From positions 1-8,206 of the forward strand of contig CAKSWL010000084.1 of NCBI GenBank assembly GCA_934511335.1: 8,206 nt of DNA. Direction: 5' to 3'. This DNA comes from an uncultured Cloacibacillus sp. (GTDB taxonomy: Bacteria > Synergistota > Synergistia > Synergistales > Synergistaceae). The position numbers and the translations under genes are program-made. A model generated the notes under the pieces. The model ran no database searches. It was not told the DNA's origin and worked only from the letters and a program-made list of their open reading frames with translations. Shown in pieces: positions 7,033 through 8,206 of this stretch. Numbering within the stretch: the first letter of the stretch is position 1; each line of letters starts with the position of its first letter.

Positions 7033-7067
7033 AAGACAGAAGCGCCCCGCAAGGGCGCTTCTGTCTT
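7033..7067. terminator. Bidirectional hairpin terminator between metH and the convergent small gene
   Basis: AAGACAGAAGCGCCC (7033-7047) and its exact complement at 7053-7067 form a perfect 15-bp stem with a five-base loop (CGCAA). It sits between two convergent genes ending at 7010 and 7080, where a shared terminator is expected. The T-tract is short on either strand (CTT one way, CTTTC the other), so it may need Rho or act partly as an RNA-stabilising 3' hairpin. Confidence 0.75.
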
Positions 7068-7079
7068 GGTGCATGCCGC

Positions 7080-7319
7080 TTATTTATTCAGCGTGAATCT
7101 CGCGAACCCCTCGAAGGAATAATCCTGCTTGCGGCCCATGTCCGGCTTCTGCTTCCGAAAAAAGCAGGCCGGGATCTCGTTCTCGCTGAGGCACTTCTGC
7201 ACGCAGGGGGTGCAGCCCAGCGTACAGTTGGCGGGATTGCAGTGACATTCACGGTCCACACACGTACAAAAATTAACGTTATCCCACGCGGAAGTTATCG
7301 TCATCTTTTCCTCGCTCAT
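7080..7319 (-). CDS. Small nine-cysteine protein, DUF6485-like, function unknown
   Basis: The 79-residue protein has nine cysteines (C18, C20, C25, C27, C32, C36, C39, C43, C52) within 35 residues, followed by IPACFFRK (49-56). The paired Cys spacing ending in a Leu/Ile-Pro-Ala-Cys-Phe-Phe block resembles the small cytosolic family I know as DUF6485, although that name is from memory. The cysteines suggest Zn or Fe-S binding. There is no signal peptide or membrane segment. The start ATG at 7319 is supported by GAGGAG seven to eight bases upstream on its strand; Met6 is a less likely alternative. It is a single-gene unit, convergent with metH and divergent from the Lrp-type regulator, so that regulator might control it. 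That it is a real gene rests on the family resemblance, the ribosome binding site and the placement against the shared terminator. The role is unknown. Confidence 0.8.
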   Translation of the reverse strand: MSEEKMTITSAWDNVNFCTCVDRECHCNPANCTLGCTPCVQKCLSENEIPACFFRKQKPDMGRKQDYSFEGFARFTLNK

Positions 7320-7467
7320 CCAAATCGCTCCTCTTTTAAAATACCATCGCCGTATTCATTGGCATTATTTTCCCTCATAAGCGCCGATAAACAAATACCG
7401 CAGCGTATAAAAAAAAGTCAGGTCGCTTACGTTTGTAAGGCAAAAAAACCATTTTCATTTCGGGGAA

Positions 7468-7496
7468 TTGAATAAAGCCGGCGATACGGTTAACAT
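7468..7496 (+). promoter_or_regulatory. Candidate promoter of the Lrp-family gene
   Basis: TTGAAT (7468-7473) and TAACAT (7491-7496) are separated by exactly 17 bases and each matches four of six consensus positions. They lie in an AT-rich 199-base gap between divergent genes (7320-7518). Use of this promoter would give a very short leader of about 15 bases and would exclude the TTG start at 7468. The rest of the gap holds A-runs (7408-7416, 7442-7448) and a small inverted repeat CTTAC-GTTT-GTAAG (7426-7439), with nothing else recognisable. An alternative -10-like AATAAT on the minus strand (7369-7364) could serve the small Cys-rich gene. Confidence 0.3.
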
Positions 7497-7518
7497 AAAG
7501 ACAAGGCGGGTGACGACG

Positions 7519-7989
7519 ATGACGGCAAACAAAAACAACCTTGACGAAACAGACTGGAAGATATTAGAAGAACTCCAGCGCGACGCGAGAAACTCATACA
7601 AAGAAATCGGCGACGCGGTCGGCATGACGCGCCCCGCCGTCCGCGAACGGATACTCCGCCTGGAAGAAAACGGCGTGATCGTCGGCTACCGCGCGGAGAT
7701 CGACACCGACGCGCTGGGACGCGCGCTCCACGTGATGATCAGCTTCAAATTCGACAGCGACCAGAAGTACGACAAAAAACCCAACGACGTTCTGATTCCC
7801 TTCTTGCGCTCCGCCCCCGGCGTCATCCACTTTTGGGAAATCTACGGCGAGCTTGACTTCCTCATCGAGGCGGCCTTCTCCTCAAAAGAGCGGATGCACA
7901 AATTCCTCGACGACCTGCGCGTCTACGGCTTCGTCAGATCGCACCTGATCGCGGCATCGATCAAAGGCACGGTGCGCCCGTCCGATTAA
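7519..7989 (+). CDS. Lrp/AsnC-family transcriptional regulator
   Basis: This DNA-binding regulator probably responds to an amino acid or related small molecule. From ATG 7519 it has 156 residues, the usual family length. The N-terminal winged helix-turn-helix spans about 7-55: LDETDWKILEELQRDAR opens it, and GDAVGMTRPAVRERILRLE (31-49) is the recognition region. The C-terminal RAM (ligand-binding, oligomerising) domain spans about 68-145, with APGVIHFWEIYGELDFLIEA (99-118) as the characteristic strand-turn-strand. The loop before it (DSDQKYDKKPND, 79-90) is slightly long and charged. A TTG start at 7468 would add 17 residues unlike the family; ATG 7519 has AAGGCGGG about nine bases upstream and fits homologues, while GTG 7510 is possible. 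Divergence from the small Cys-rich gene suggests auto- or neighbour-regulation. The ligand and targets cannot be told. Confidence 0.92.
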   Translation: MTANKNNLDETDWKILEELQRDARNSYKEIGDAVGMTRPAVRERILRLEENGVIVGYRAEIDTDALGRALHVMISFKFDSDQKYDKKPNDVLIPFLRSAPGVIHFWEIYGELDFLIEAAFSSKERMHKFLDDLRVYGFVRSHLIAASIKGTVRPSD

Positions 7990-8054
7990 AGCGTAATATT
8001 TTCCTCCCCGCCGCCGCTTCTATTTTTTCCGTATCATAGCTAGGCGTCTAGAAA

Positions 8055-8100
8055 GCGCAAAGGCGTCGCCTTTACGGCGATGCCTTTGCGCGGTTTGTTT
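8055..8100. terminator. Strong hairpin terminator between convergent genes
   Basis: The stem is 16 bp (8055-8070 with 8076-8091) around a TTTAC loop, with a single G-U pair. On the plus strand it is followed by GGTTTGTTT, so it can end the Lrp-family transcript; on the minus strand a short TTTC follows, so it may also end the citF-like transcript arriving from the right. Confidence 0.8.
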
Positions 8101-8122
8101 CGCTGTTATAGCTGCCGGCGTA

Positions 8123-8206
8123 TTACTTCTTCAGCTGCCTGACGACGTCGATGACGGTTCCGTCGCGCCATTCCACTACGCCGATTATTCTGTCGGTGGT
8201 GGCTAC
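8123..8206 (-). CDS. citF: C-terminal end of citrate lyase alpha subunit (5' part outside window)
   Basis: Only the last 27 codons and the TAA stop (8125-8123) are inside the window. The residues RIIGVVEWRDGTVIDVVRQL match the conserved C-terminus of the citrate lyase alpha subunit (citrate:acetyl-ACP transferase), which typically ends in a V-V-(E)-(Y/W)-R-D-G-(S/T)-V-I-D-V-V-x-Q-V-K block. The enzyme belongs to the citrate lyase complex that splits citrate to acetate and oxaloacetate in citrate-fermenting anaerobes. The gene converges on the Lrp-family regulator and shares its hairpin terminator. With so few residues, identification depends on one motif. Confidence 0.7.
   Translation of the reverse strand, partial: VATTDRIIGVVEWRDGTVIDVVRQLKK

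Noticed and set aside
7364..7392. Minus-strand promoter for the small Cys-rich gene (TTGTTT and AATAAT)
   Set aside because: The -10 is good, but the spacing is 19 bases and the -35 is weak; it was kept only as a remark in the intergenic entry.
7426..7439. Hairpin CTTAC-GTTT-GTAAG in the divergent gap as a terminator or operator
   Set aside because: The stem is only five bp, and the nearest T-run on either strand is too far for an intrinsic terminator; no Lrp-type consensus could be shown.
7468..7518. TTG start giving the Lrp-family protein 17 extra residues
   Set aside because: The family normally begins close to the LDxxDxxIL motif; ATG 7519 fits better, and TTG has poor ribosome binding site spacing.

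Overview
The window is a bacterial chromosome segment of moderately high G+C with densely packed genes. It joins the end of a cobalamin (vitamin B12) assembly cluster to a B12-dependent methionine-synthesis operon. Three traits suggest an anaerobe of the Synergistota (Cloacibacillus/Synergistes-like): a short MetH paired with a separate reactivation protein, a likely citrate lyase end, and a small Cys-rich protein. This is an inference from gene content and style, not a proven assignment; some Firmicutes or Thermotogae could carry the same set.

Layout. 1-753 (+) is the C-terminal part of a large protein, probably AsmA-like and envelope-associated. 756-1319 (+) is cobU and 1402-2232 (+) is cobS, the two nucleotide-loop assembly enzymes. 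2229-3050 (+) is a Cof-type HAD phosphatase whose start overlaps the cobS stop. After a 79-base gap with a candidate promoter comes a tightly overlapping operon: metF (3130-3999), a stand-alone methionine synthase reactivation protein (3992-4669), and a 784-residue metH without its own reactivation domain (4656-7010). A perfect 15-bp hairpin (7033-7067) separates metH from a convergent 79-residue nine-cysteine protein (7080-7319, -). Divergent from that gene is an Lrp/AsnC-family regulator (7519-7989, +). A strong hairpin (8055-8091) then separates it from the last codons of a convergent gene (8123-8206, -) that reads like the C-terminus of citrate lyase alpha subunit (CitF).

How the genes work together. 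CobU activates adenosylcobinamide to adenosylcobinamide-GDP, and CobS joins this to alpha-ribazole (phosphate) to complete the cobamide. MetF makes 5-methyltetrahydrofolate, MetH uses it with a cobamide cofactor to methylate homocysteine, and the small reactivation protein presumably rescues oxidised cob(II)alamin on MetH. The window therefore places the maker of the cofactor next to its main user. The HAD phosphatase could be a housekeeping enzyme or could act on a cobalamin-pathway phosphate; the sequence does not decide this.

No mobile element, CRISPR array, tRNA, rRNA or clear riboswitch was seen. The window is mostly ordinary metabolic DNA. The points of most interest are the split methionine synthase, the Cys-rich tail of its reactivation protein, the HAD gene in the cob cluster, and several short palindromes at junctions.
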